Assembly: GCA_025363025.1 (NCBI GenBank)
Contig: JANYEO010000217.1
Location: forward strand, 1 to 30,882
Length of the DNA: 30,882 bases
Source: Opitutia bacterium
Lineage (GTDB): Bacteria; Verrucomicrobiota; Verrucomicrobiia; Opitutales; JANYEO01
Direction of reading: 5' to 3'
Shown here piece by piece: positions 16,357 through 24,559 of this stretch. The notes beneath the pieces were generated by a model. That model was given only the letters and a program-made list of their open reading frames with translations, searched no databases and was not told the origin of the DNA. How positions within the stretch are numbered: the first letter of the stretch is position 1; every line of letters starts with the position of its first letter. The position numbers and the translations under genes are program-made.

Positions 16357-16713
16357 ATGAAAGCCCTTATCACCTTATACAAAGCTTGGACATACGCTCG
16401 TGATGGCCTCTTAGACGGCTTTAAAAACGAGAGGGCTATCCGGCAAGAGGTTCTCGCATTTATCCTGCTCGCCCCTATAGCCACCCTGCTTCCCTTATCT
16501 ACGAGCTTAAAATTGGCCCTCATAGGCACCATGGCCCTCGTACTCATCGTTGAATTCTTAAATACAGCGATTGAAAAAACGGTAGACTATATTTCAACCA
16601 ATCAACACCCGCAGGCCAAAAAAATTAAAGACATGGGCAGTGCCGCGGTTTTCATCAGCCTCGCCCATAGCAGCCTTTGGTGGGCCTATGCACTTATTTC
16701 GTCATTAGCTTAA
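16357..16713 (+). CDS. dgkA: Diacylglycerol kinase, prokaryotic small membrane type
   Basis: Phosphorylates diacylglycerol to phosphatidic acid in the inner membrane. Starting at the ATG at 16357 (MKALITLYKAW) the product is 118 residues, close to E. coli DgkA; a GTG at 16345 would add only four residues and lies inside the repeat remnant. It has an amphipathic N terminus (RDGLLDGFKNERAIRQE), three TM helices, and the signature VEFLNTAIEKTVDYIS carrying the catalytic and Mg-binding glutamates. It converges with a pair of LTA-synthase-like genes. Enzymes of that type release diacylglycerol, which DgkA would recycle, so the proximity makes biochemical sense (inference). Confidence 0.92.
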   Translation: MKALITLYKAWTYARDGLLDGFKNERAIRQEVLAFILLAPIATLLPLSTSLKLALIGTMALVLIVEFLNTAIEKTVDYISTNQHPQAKKIKDMGSAAVFISLAHSSLWWAYALISSLA

Positions 16714-16735
16714 ACGGAAAAGCCCGCATAGGTTA

Positions 16736-18727
16736 TTAATTGTCCCCAAATACCTGCCACCAAGAAAGCGCTCGTAGCGCATTATACCGCTTTCTATAAT
16801 CAGGTAAACGCTCCACATCTACTATAGCATTACCCACAAAAATACTCTGAGGCATCCCGTCTTTATCATTTGCAATAAAGCTTGGAGTAATAATAAACTC
16901 AGTGCCATAGCCGATCCGTGGAGCCAGGGGATCAAACAAATCCTTCCCCATTGTAGCATACCTAAACCCTTCAGGGGCGATTAACTCTATCAGCGTCGGA
17001 GCAATGTCTAAATGATCCCCTGCTGCATTATAAGGCAACATCACATTCCCTAAAACAGAAGGGCCATAAAAAATACACGGCACGGCTCGTCTTTCATAAA
17101 GCCGCGGCCTTGCATTCAAAAACTTGCGGGAATTATGGTCCCCCGTTATCACAAAGAGCGCATCTTGCCATTGCCGCTCAGCCCGCTCCACAAAATGACC
17201 TACTGCCCAATCCGCATAAAAGGTATGTCCTAAAATACGTAAAGATACTTCCCTGTCATAGATTTCCGCTAAGGCCTCCGGCATCGCCGTCTTTGCCCAC
17301 CCAATCTCCTTTAACCGCCCTTCAGTTAACGGGTACGGTGGGTGATTGGTCGACGTCATAATCACGTTAAATGTCGGCGTATCATCCGGCGTATGGCCCA
17401 ATATATAATCAAATAAAACCGCATCCTCTACCCCCCAATCCGTCCCTGCTAACTTCCCCATGACTCCGCCCCCAATCACTTCATCAAACCTCTGCCCCTG
17501 GCAAAACTCCCCTACTTTTTGCCAACTCAAATACCCTCCATAAATAAACCGAGTCTTATACCCTAGCGCCTTAAATAAAGGGGCCAAGGAAGTTGCATAG
17601 GGCTGCCGGCTGCGTGGCTGGTAATTAATATTAAGATCTGCATCATGTAACCCTGCTATCAGGGCCGCTAACGATGGCATCGTCCCCCATCCTGCAGATA
17701 AAAAGGGCTCAACGGATTGCCCTTTAAGTTTCAGCGCACTCAGGCAAGGGTTTAAACCGAGAGCATCATAAGGCGGCAGCATCGGCCACACATCTTGGCT
17801 TTCCATAACCACGAGAAAGATATGCCGTGGCTTACTTTTTACCTTCGGACCTTTTGCCACACATAATAACAAAGCCCCAACCCCATTATCCTCATCACAC
17901 TCCTTGCCATATAAATACTGGAAGGCCTCCCGAGCATCACCACTCGGCCAAAAACTTTCTAGCCCCCCTGCTCCTTTCCGTAGGGCATCTTCCTTCGCTA
18001 CAAAATAAAGCGCCATGTACGGGTTTAGCACAAAAGCATTGAGGGACGCATTGGCCGTTACCTCTACGTGCAAGGGTTTCAAAGGCATATGCCCCCACGT
18101 GCCCCTTAATGCAAATATAAGTGCAATTAAAAAGCAAATACTCACGCCCCCTAAAAGCTTCCATGAAGCCTGACAAAAAATACGCTCAAACCATTCTCCC
18201 AATTGCAATAAAGCATATGCCAACCACCGGTAGGAAATATAACTCACAAGCCCCAACCCCAGCGCCCCCCATACCACCGGATAGGTTTGCCATACCGTCC
18301 ACAAAATAGCTTCGATATCATCATAAAAAAGCCCCATCACCCACCCATTAAAAGGCGCATGGTACTCTTGGAAAAAACAGAGCGTAGCAAAGCCCAAAAC
18401 GTGCGTTAAAGCCACTACACCCCCTATATAAATTCTCTTGAGTCGCAAACATAGCACTCGCAGCCGCCCTTTAAAGATAACCCCCATAACACTGCACCCC
18501 AGTAAAGGTAATATCAAAAAAGCACAGGCCTTTGCATCAAATTGCAAAGCCCGCATAACCATGGCCCCCCATTCATCTGCTGTTGGCAGCGGGCTCAGTG
18601 TATTAAAAAAACAGACAACTAAGCCCCCCCGCCATAACACCAAACCCCCGCAAATAAATAACGCACCAGCCGCATCACACAGCCATAGCCGTAGTAGTCG
18701 AGAAAGAAAACCTGCCATCTTTTTCAC
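16736..18727 (-). CDS. LTA-synthase/phosphoglycerol-transferase-like membrane sulfatase, paralogue 2
   Basis: A 663-residue inner-membrane protein with about five N-terminal TM segments (residues 1-220) and an extracytoplasmic alkaline-phosphatase/sulfatase-fold domain. The domain shows the metal-binding start VVMESQDVWPM, the nucleophile-type Thr in GWGTMPSL, STNHPPYPL and the metal-binding TGDHNSR. This matches LTA_synthase/OpgB-type enzymes, which move phosphoglycerol or phosphoethanolamine from phospholipid to a cell-surface acceptor. The start is a GTG at 18727, 6 bp after the stop of paralogue 1, or an ATG at 18718. It is similar throughout to its upstream neighbour, indicating tandem duplication. 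Acceptor unknown. Confidence 0.8.
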   Translation of the reverse strand: MKKMAGFLSRLLRLWLCDAAGALFICGGLVLWRGGLVVCFFNTLSPLPTADEWGAMVMRALQFDAKACAFLILPLLGCSVMGVIFKGRLRVLCLRLKRIYIGGVVALTHVLGFATLCFFQEYHAPFNGWVMGLFYDDIEAILWTVWQTYPVVWGALGLGLVSYISYRWLAYALLQLGEWFERIFCQASWKLLGGVSICFLIALIFALRGTWGHMPLKPLHVEVTANASLNAFVLNPYMALYFVAKEDALRKGAGGLESFWPSGDAREAFQYLYGKECDEDNGVGALLLCVAKGPKVKSKPRHIFLVVMESQDVWPMLPPYDALGLNPCLSALKLKGQSVEPFLSAGWGTMPSLAALIAGLHDADLNINYQPRSRQPYATSLAPLFKALGYKTRFIYGGYLSWQKVGEFCQGQRFDEVIGGGVMGKLAGTDWGVEDAVLFDYILGHTPDDTPTFNVIMTSTNHPPYPLTEGRLKEIGWAKTAMPEALAEIYDREVSLRILGHTFYADWAVGHFVERAERQWQDALFVITGDHNSRKFLNARPRLYERRAVPCIFYGPSVLGNVMLPYNAAGDHLDIAPTLIELIAPEGFRYATMGKDLFDPLAPRIGYGTEFIITPSFIANDKDGMPQSIFVGNAIVDVERLPDYRKRYNALRALSWWQVFGDN

Positions 18728-18733
18728 TACTCG

Positions 18734-20770
18734 TTACGGTAACACACTCTTTACTTCACCCACCTGAGTATCAATGGCTCGCTCTTTTTCAAAAACAACC
18801 CACTGGGAAAGCCACTTGAGCGCTTGATACCGCTCACGCAACTCCTTCTGGTCAGGTTCCGCAGCATCTTCACGCGCCCAGGGCAAACGCGTCAAGGGGC
18901 CTTCTTTATTATCAAAGATAAAATCAGGCGTAATAATCGTACTCGCTCCAAACCCAACGGGGTTGCTTACCTCTTTTGCGAGTAAATCCTTCCCATGCGT
19001 ATGATAAATAAACCCTTCAGGCGCTATCAACTCTACGATCGTAGGCGTAATATCTACATGGTCACCCGCCGTATACTCAGGATACACAACGCCTTTTAAT
19101 ACCTCAGGCCCATATAAAATAAAAGGCACACTGGTCCGCTCATATAACTCCGGCTGTTGATTCAAAAACTGCCGAGACCAATGATCGCCTGTTATAATAA
19201 ATAAAGCAGGCCCAAAACGCTCTTCAGCGTCACGAATAAACTTACCCACATGATGGTCCCCATACCACGTATGGGCATGAATACGCATCGGCACACTGTC
19301 ATCATCCAAGTCTTTCAAAGCCTCAGGGCAATCTTTAACAGGGCATCCCTTGGCTTCTAGCTGGGCTTCTGTCAGCATAAAAGGCGGATGATTCGTAATT
19401 GTCATAATAAGATTAAAGCTGGGTTTATCGGGGTCTACTTTATCTAAAACATTCGCAAAAAGCGTCTCATCAGTTAGCCCCCATACCCGTCCCTCTGTGC
19501 GAGAATCACACCCCCCACTCACCGCTCCTAGTACCTCATCAAAGCCTTGGTCGCGCCCAAAAATATCCATGCGTTGCCAATTAATATAACCAGCGTCAAA
19601 AAATAGAACGTGCTCATACCCCAGACGCTTAGCTACAGGAGCAAGTGCCGTAACATAAGCGGATCGACTACTTTTTTGAAAGTTAGGGAAAAACCCTGCA
19701 TGATGAAGCCCCGTCATAATAGAACACAAAGCATGCACAGTTCCCACATCTGCCGGCAAAAATGATTTTGCCCAATACCCCGCATCACCTAAATGCTTTA
19801 GCTCAGGGTTTAGGCCTAAAGCATCATAAGGGGCTATCATGGGCCAATTATTTTGGCTTTCCATCACAATCAAAAAAACATGCTTAGGCTTAACCGCTAC
19901 TTTCGGCCCCTTTGCCTGGCACTGCGTTTGCTTCAAATAAGTCTGCTCGCCTTCCCAACTTACCCCCCACAAAGACTGAGCCATTTGCTCTAAAACAGAT
20001 TCCGCTAAAGGTATATGGACATTCCGAAAAAGCCCCATATCCCGCGCATCCTCATAAGCCCACTTAAGCGTATGGAAAGGATTCCCCACTATTTTCGTTA
20101 AAAAAGCATGCTCGGTCATAGCCGCATCCCGGCGCTTAAGCGGCCGAGAATGATAAGACCCACGCAGCGCAATCCCTTCAACTGCCACAATAAAAACTAC
20201 ACACACAAGCAACGCAAAAAGGGGCATACGGCTTAACCTTAACTCCGCCACCTGCCTAAAAATACCCTCACTCAGCCAAGCGAGCACGCACACCAGAGCC
20301 GCTATCCCGAACAGCCCCCATCCAATCGGATACGTTGCCCAAGCCGTCTCTAAAATCGCGCGCCAATCCTCATAGAAAATTTGAAAAACCCAGGAATTAA
20401 ACGACTCATGATACTCGTGGAAAAAGGTTAAATTGGCAGCACAATAACTGATAAGCCCTGCAAATAAACCCCATCGGTACCCTTGCCGAATACGCCACCC
20501 CATGCTTCCAAAAGCAGGCCATAAGCCACTCATCAAGCTCAACCCCATAAGCGGGATAATGCCATAGGCCGCAATTTGTGCATCAAACCAAAAGCCTCTG
20601 CCAAATACAGCCACCCATTCTGGCCATGACGGCCAATCCTTAATCGCCTTATAAAAGCACACGACCAGCCCCAATCGCGAAGCAAACAATATCAGAATTG
20701 CAAACCCCCACACCGTCAAATCCGCAACACTTTGCTTAAGATACTCCGCTAACCGATTTTTAATAGTCAT
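18734..20770 (-). CDS. LTA-synthase/phosphoglycerol-transferase-like membrane sulfatase, paralogue 1
   Basis: A 678-residue protein with the same build as its downstream neighbour: about five TM helices, then a sulfatase-fold periplasmic domain. Motifs are IVMESQNNWPMIAPYDALG, the nucleophile-type Thr in DVGTVHALCSIMTG, TITNHPPFML and TGDHWSRQF. Lengths, motif order and the C-terminal GPEVL...TAGDHVDITPTIVEL block correspond closely to paralogue 2. It is 17 bp downstream of prfA, with a weak GAGGG about 7 bases before its ATG, and so is probably the fourth gene of the gltA-grx-prfA run. It is predicted to transfer phosphoglycerol or a similar head group; it could equally act on a periplasmic glucan or a surface polymer. 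Confidence 0.8.
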   Translation of the reverse strand: MTIKNRLAEYLKQSVADLTVWGFAILILFASRLGLVVCFYKAIKDWPSWPEWVAVFGRGFWFDAQIAAYGIIPLMGLSLMSGLWPAFGSMGWRIRQGYRWGLFAGLISYCAANLTFFHEYHESFNSWVFQIFYEDWRAILETAWATYPIGWGLFGIAALVCVLAWLSEGIFRQVAELRLSRMPLFALLVCVVFIVAVEGIALRGSYHSRPLKRRDAAMTEHAFLTKIVGNPFHTLKWAYEDARDMGLFRNVHIPLAESVLEQMAQSLWGVSWEGEQTYLKQTQCQAKGPKVAVKPKHVFLIVMESQNNWPMIAPYDALGLNPELKHLGDAGYWAKSFLPADVGTVHALCSIMTGLHHAGFFPNFQKSSRSAYVTALAPVAKRLGYEHVLFFDAGYINWQRMDIFGRDQGFDEVLGAVSGGCDSRTEGRVWGLTDETLFANVLDKVDPDKPSFNLIMTITNHPPFMLTEAQLEAKGCPVKDCPEALKDLDDDSVPMRIHAHTWYGDHHVGKFIRDAEERFGPALFIITGDHWSRQFLNQQPELYERTSVPFILYGPEVLKGVVYPEYTAGDHVDITPTIVELIAPEGFIYHTHGKDLLAKEVSNPVGFGASTIITPDFIFDNKEGPLTRLPWAREDAAEPDQKELRERYQALKWLSQWVVFEKERAIDTQVGEVKSVLP

Positions 20771-20787
20771 AACTCAAACCCTCTTTA

Positions 20788-21876
20788 TTAAATCTTCCCT
20801 TCGAGCAACGCCTCAACTTTTACAGCTTGGTCTGCAATTTGTAGGGCCTCCACCAAATCATCAATTGCCCCTTCCATTACTTGTGGTAAATTGTGCACCG
20901 TCATATTAATGCGGTGATCCGTTAAACGGTTTTGAGGGAAGTTGTACGTACGAATACGCTCACTACGGTCCCCCGTCCCAATTTGGCCGCGGCGGTGGGC
21001 CGCATACTTTTCATGTTCTTCATCTTGCTTGGCCTTCAAAAGACGGGAACGCAGCACCTTCAATGCCTTGGCCTTATTTTTTTGCTGAGACCGCTCATCC
21101 GCACAAAAAACCGTTAAACCCGAGGGCTTATGGTGCATCTGCACGGCTGAGTCCGTCGTATTAACCCCTTGCCCGCCTGGCCCGCTAGCCCGGCATACAG
21201 AAATTTCAAGATCATCCGGGCGGATTTCAATATCCACCTCTTCCGCCTCAGGCAAAACAGCCACAGTTGCCGTGGAGGTGTGGATGCGGCCATTGGCCTC
21301 CGTTGCAGGCACCCGTTGGACACGGTGGACGCCGCTTTCATACTTCATCCGCCGATAGACTTCTTCTCCACTAATAAGAAAGGCGACTTCGCGTAGCCCC
21401 CCGCAATCAGACTCACTGATCCCCATGGGCTCTACCTTCCAGCCATGGTTCTCCGCAAAGCGGCTGTACATGCGGAAAAGCTCCGCTGCAAAAAGAGAAG
21501 CCTCACCCCCACCTGCCCCCGCGCGGATTTCGACGACCGTATTGCGCGAGTCTGTCTCATCCGGTGGTATCATGGCTACCAGCACATCCTGCCGGAGTTT
21601 TTCAACCTTTTTCTCAAGCCCTCCAATTTCCTCTTTAGCTAAAGCCACTAGCTCTGAATCAGCCTGCGGGTCTGCCAATAAATCGGTATGCTCTTTTAAA
21701 TCGCGCTCGGCTCGTCCCAAATCATTATAGACATCAATTAAAAAACGTAACTTTTGGTGCTCACGTGAAAGTGCGGCCGCGCGGCGCTGATCTTGAAAAA
21801 AGTCTGACCGGGCCATTAAGACGTCGATCTCTTCTGCGCGTTGCTCAAAAGGCTGAATGTGCGGTATCCCTTGCAT
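20788..21876 (-). CDS. prfA: Peptide chain release factor 1
   Basis: Terminates translation at UAA and UAG. The 362-residue length is normal. The anticodon-like tripeptide is PAT (residues 190-192, in RVPATEANGRIHT), which marks RF1 rather than RF2. The GGQ motif sits at 234-236 in SGPGGQGVNTTDSAVQ and is the substrate of PrmC. The conserved RAGAGGGEA segment (118-126) is present. It lies 53 bp downstream of the glutaredoxin gene and 17 bp upstream of the first sulfatase gene, all on the minus strand. Many gene starts here lack a Shine-Dalgarno, including this one. Confidence 0.96.
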   Translation of the reverse strand: MQGIPHIQPFEQRAEEIDVLMARSDFFQDQRRAAALSREHQKLRFLIDVYNDLGRAERDLKEHTDLLADPQADSELVALAKEEIGGLEKKVEKLRQDVLVAMIPPDETDSRNTVVEIRAGAGGGEASLFAAELFRMYSRFAENHGWKVEPMGISESDCGGLREVAFLISGEEVYRRMKYESGVHRVQRVPATEANGRIHTSTATVAVLPEAEEVDIEIRPDDLEISVCRASGPGGQGVNTTDSAVQMHHKPSGLTVFCADERSQQKNKAKALKVLRSRLLKAKQDEEHEKYAAHRRGQIGTGDRSERIRTYNFPQNRLTDHRINMTVHNLPQVMEGAIDDLVEALQIADQAVKVEALLEGKI

Positions 21877-21929
21877 GAAGGGGTAAAAATTGTCAAACTA
21901 ACCCCTAGCCGCAAGGAAATTGCAGAGCC

Positions 21930-22250
21930 TTAGAAGAATTTTTGCGTATTTTCCCGGGCTATCCGTCTATGAAGCAACGCTTCTGTATCCAAAGGAGACT
22001 CTACTCCTATTAATTGTCCTTCTGTTCTCAAATAACACTCTATGGCCTCACCTGTAGTTTCTGGGAATAATAACCCATTAATAACGACACACGGAACACT
22101 CGCTTGGTCAAATTGACACCGCATAGCAGCGGCCACTTCAGCTGAGCCTTCTACATTTAAAGCAATATACGGCACATTTAAACGCTTGAAGACAGCCTCC
22201 ACCCCTTGGCACAAGGAGCAGTTGGGTTTAATATAGACCGTGATAGACAT
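21930..22250 (-). CDS. Glutaredoxin-like protein
   Basis: A 106-residue thioredoxin-fold protein. It has a dithiol active site CSLC (residues 10-13, YIKPNCSLCQGV), a cis-Pro loop ASVPCVVINGLLF, and a C-terminal extension with conserved-looking ETTGEA. It is predicted to reduce disulfides or glutathione-mixed disulfides in the cytoplasm. The start ATG at 22250 is 19 bp downstream of gltA, so the two are very probably co-transcribed. A thioredoxin-like role with another thiol is possible. Confidence 0.82.
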   Translation of the reverse strand: MSITVYIKPNCSLCQGVEAVFKRLNVPYIALNVEGSAEVAAAMRCQFDQASVPCVVINGLLFPETTGEAIECYLRTEGQLIGVESPLDTEALLHRRIARENTQKFF

Positions 22251-22269
22251 AAGTTATTAAAGTCCAATC

Positions 22270-23742
22270 CTACAATAATGCCTTAAACGGTGCAAGCTCG
22301 CTTACTCCCGAAGTATCCTCCGGATAATGCCTCAAACCTTCTCCAGTATATACCTGCTGAGGCCTGCAAATACGTTGTTGCGGGTCTTGTAACTGCTCCC
22401 AGTAATGGGCCACCCACCCCGGCAAGCGCCCTATAGCAAATAACACGGGGTAAAACCGTGGATTAATCCCTAAGGCCTTAAAAACAAGCCCACTATAAAA
22501 ATCTACATTGGGATAGAGCTTCCGTTTAATAAAGTACTCGTCTTCTAACGCGATCCCCTCAAGCAATAACGCAATCTTAAGAAGAGGATCTTCTGCTTGC
22601 CTTAATGCTTCTAACACTTGAGGCAGCATCGCCTTAAGTTGTGTTGCCCGAGGATCATAATTTTTATAGACACGGTGCCCAAAGCCCATCAAAAGCCGTT
22701 CTTTGTTTTTTACCGCCGAAATAAACTCAGCTACGACAGCTTCTATGGGTTTTTCTAACGTCACTTGTGCAGCTAATGCCTCCAACATAGTGATCACTGC
22801 TTGGTTGGCCCCGCCATGAAGCGGACCCGAGAGGGCTCCGATGGCCCCTACTATACTCATAAAAACATCCGCTTTGCTCGAGCCAATCATACGCAAGGTG
22901 GATGTACTGCAATTTTGCTCATGATCGGCATGTAACAAGAAAATAAGATCCAACGCTTTGACCACTTCGGGTGAGAACTCGTGACCCAATAAACGCTGCA
23001 AAAACAATCCCACATAATCACTATTAGGATTAGTTAACGCGGGCATATTCGTCCCTTGCATCCGGTGATAGGCCATGGCGGCTAGTGGCGGCATATTTCC
23101 TAACAGCTGAAGCCATAATGCATCATAATCCCCTGCAGCAATCTCCAGATGAGAGCCTAAAGCCAACAAAAGGGCTGCTAACATTTTCATAGGATCTGCA
23201 CTTGGCTTAAACGCACTCAACATCGCACTTAATGGCTCTAGCAAAGGCTCTACCCCCAATATTCTCTGGATAAAAGTGTGTAATGCGGCTTCTGTCGGCA
23301 ATTTCCCATAAATCAGTAAATAAGCCGTTTCTAAAAAATGGGAATTTCTCGCTAAATCTTCTATAGCATAACCACGGTATCGTAAAATCCCTACTTCTCC
23401 ATCAATATAGGTAATACTACTCTTACATTCTGCTGTATTGGCCAAACCAGGATCATAATGAACTAAAGATTCCGGCAAGAAAGTTACAGTATTTACCGAT
23501 TCCTCAGAACGATTTCCGGATGAACGCTCTACAACGAGTAGCGGATGGCTCCCATGCACATTCCCTCTTTCGTCCTCCGGCACTATCGGCGGTGGACTCG
23601 GCTTTACAACACCTAATCTCCATCCGCCTTCGCTTCCCTCTTCCATGGCCCCAGCATTTAAAGAAGCTCCAAGTAAAGCCAAGGCGAATCCTATTTCCAA
23701 GCACTTCAAGGCCGCTTTCAAACAGAACGGTTGATGAATCAT
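22270..23742 (-). CDS. gltA: Citrate synthase with a signal-peptide-like N-terminal extension
   Basis: Condenses acetyl-CoA and oxaloacetate to citrate. The catalytic body (residues ~85-490) is well conserved: DPGLANTAECKSSITYIDG, LHADHEQNCSTSTLRM, GPLHGGANQ, GFGHRVYKNYDPR and the Asp in YPNVDFYSG. Upstream, the normal N-terminal beta region is replaced by a basic start, a hydrophobic run (CLEIGFALALLGASLNAGA) with an AxA-type cleavage site near residue 32, and a Pro/Ser-rich linker. I chose the ATG at 23742 because AAGGG lies a few bases upstream; a TTG at 23772 would add 10 residues. Starting instead at the ATG at 23646 (MEEGSEGG) would remove the hydrophobic stretch and give a 458-residue cytosolic enzyme. 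Enzyme identity is secure; the N terminus is unresolved. Confidence 0.9.
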   Translation of the reverse strand: MIHQPFCLKAALKCLEIGFALALLGASLNAGAMEEGSEGGWRLGVVKPSPPPIVPEDERGNVHGSHPLLVVERSSGNRSEESVNTVTFLPESLVHYDPGLANTAECKSSITYIDGEVGILRYRGYAIEDLARNSHFLETAYLLIYGKLPTEAALHTFIQRILGVEPLLEPLSAMLSAFKPSADPMKMLAALLLALGSHLEIAAGDYDALWLQLLGNMPPLAAMAYHRMQGTNMPALTNPNSDYVGLFLQRLLGHEFSPEVVKALDLIFLLHADHEQNCSTSTLRMIGSSKADVFMSIVGAIGALSGPLHGGANQAVITMLEALAAQVTLEKPIEAVVAEFISAVKNKERLLMGFGHRVYKNYDPRATQLKAMLPQVLEALRQAEDPLLKIALLLEGIALEDEYFIKRKLYPNVDFYSGLVFKALGINPRFYPVLFAIGRLPGWVAHYWEQLQDPQQRICRPQQVYTGEGLRHYPEDTSGVSELAPFKALL

Positions 23743-23805
23743 AAGCCCTTGTTGTACTCGATTTGCCTTCAAAATTAAAGCCTGAAAGTCTCAACCTCGG
23801 GAGGC

Positions 23806-23872
23806 AGGACTGCATAAGGTTTTTTATTTGGCGCTGTAATTAAAGGGGCCGCTTGAAGAATGTTTTGATTTT
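23806..23872. repeat. Degenerate left-half fragment of the repeat family
   Basis: GGACTGCATAAGG near 23808 recalls the outer left terminus, and GGCCGCTTGAAGAATG with TTTTGATTTT (23847-23872) recalls the inner left terminus and its neighbour. The spacing is shorter than in intact copies and no right end is recognisable. It lies just upstream of gltA. Confidence 0.4.
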
Positions 23873-24060
23873 TTCTTTGGCGCTTTGTAACTCAAGAGCT
23901 AAAACTAGAATACTCGAGCCTACCTGAAACTGGCATCACTCGGGAGAAAAGGCTTCTAATCTTGTAAGATTTGCTTAACCCCATTGGCAGTGGAATCGGA
24001 CGATGCAGCAACCCAAGGAACTGCGCCGTCGGTAGGAAATGAGTATTTTTAATGTTTTAA
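23873..24060. other. Gene-free stretch with several potential hairpins
   Basis: No credible gene is seen. A 10-bp stem with one mismatch and one wobble (GACGATGCAG 23999-24008 with CTGCGCCGTC 24021-24030, 12-nt loop) and a small AATCT/AGATT hairpin (23958-23971) are visible, together with AGCCT/AGGCT pairing around 23917-23955. It could be the gltA leader (minus strand) or an unknown structured RNA; neither is established. Confidence 0.25.
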
Positions 24061-24081
24061 GCGTTAAGGGGGATGTCGAGA

Positions 24082-24205
24082 GAGACCGTTACAAAATGCT
24101 TTAATTTTGAGGAATTTGTAGGACGGAGCGATCGAGTGTGCTAAAGCACTCGAGGAGCAACAACCGACCAAAAACTCAAAAGAAAGGTATTTTGTAATCG
24201 GGCTC
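24082..24205. repeat. Palindromic repeat, short (core-only) copy E
   Basis: A 124-bp copy, the same length as copy C and as the core inside long copies. Its termini are left GAGACCGTTACAAAATGC and right (reverse complement) GAGCCCGATTACAAAATAC. Both ends carry the same TTACAAAAT variant not seen in other copies. The central hairpin is CGAGTGTGC TAAA GCACTCG. No flanking duplication is evident (CGAGA versus ATGGA). It sits between divergent gltA and the HD-domain gene. Confidence 0.82.
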
Positions 24206-24241
24206 ATGGAAAGAAAAGGTTTCATGGCTGCATTATACCAT

Positions 24242-24278
24242 AGAGATTGTAATTTTTTGCATACAAAATAACGTCTCT
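24242..24278. repeat. AT-rich imperfect inverted repeat
   Basis: AGAGA (24242-24246) pairs with TCTCT (24274-24278), with GT/AC and ATTTT/AAAAT pairs nested inside. A separate 7-bp hairpin, CTAAAAA/TTTTTAG, follows at 24292-24309. No function can be assigned. Confidence 0.35.
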
Positions 24279-24332
24279 TTGATAGCGGATACTAAAAAAG
24301 CCTTTTTAGGTATTTCTTCCTTGGGGTATACA

Positions 24333-24346
24333 TATAAGTACTTATA
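24333..24346. promoter_or_regulatory. 14-bp perfect palindrome TATAAGTACTTATA
   Basis: This lies 213 bp upstream of the HD-domain gene. The inner ATAAGTACTTAT recurs immediately upstream of the Kef-type gene start (29045-29056). It is a candidate operator, but with only two sites and no identified regulator. Confidence 0.35.
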
Positions 24347-24468
24347 AAAAAGCTAAGTGTTTCAATGCAGATTATCATTAAGAAAGCAGTAGGAATAGCA
24401 AGCAAAGGGCCCAATTTACACTATTTACAACACGATCATTGCCCCTTTTTAGACCCTTAAAGGCTTAT

Positions 24469-24490
24469 AAAACCGAAAAATCTCGGTTTT
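24469..24490 (+). terminator. Terminator-like hairpin
   Basis: AAAACCGA (24469-24476) pairs perfectly with TCGGTTTT (24483-24490) around a 6-nt loop. The stem is low in GC, and the trailing T run is part of the stem. No gene ends here, so if it terminates anything it would be an unannotated transcript. It may instead be a leader structure of the HD gene 70 bp downstream. Confidence 0.3.
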
Positions 24491-24559
24491 TAAACAAAAC
24501 AAGAAATAATGAAGCCATGAAAACCCAGCTCCCATACGCTGCCCTCTCTTTCCTTTAGT

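Noticed and set aside
23981..24030. Signal recognition particle RNA (GATGCAGCAACCCAAGG resembles part of the 4.5S tip)
   Set aside because: The conserved GGAA tetraloop and the CAGG/AGCAG internal loop pairing are absent.
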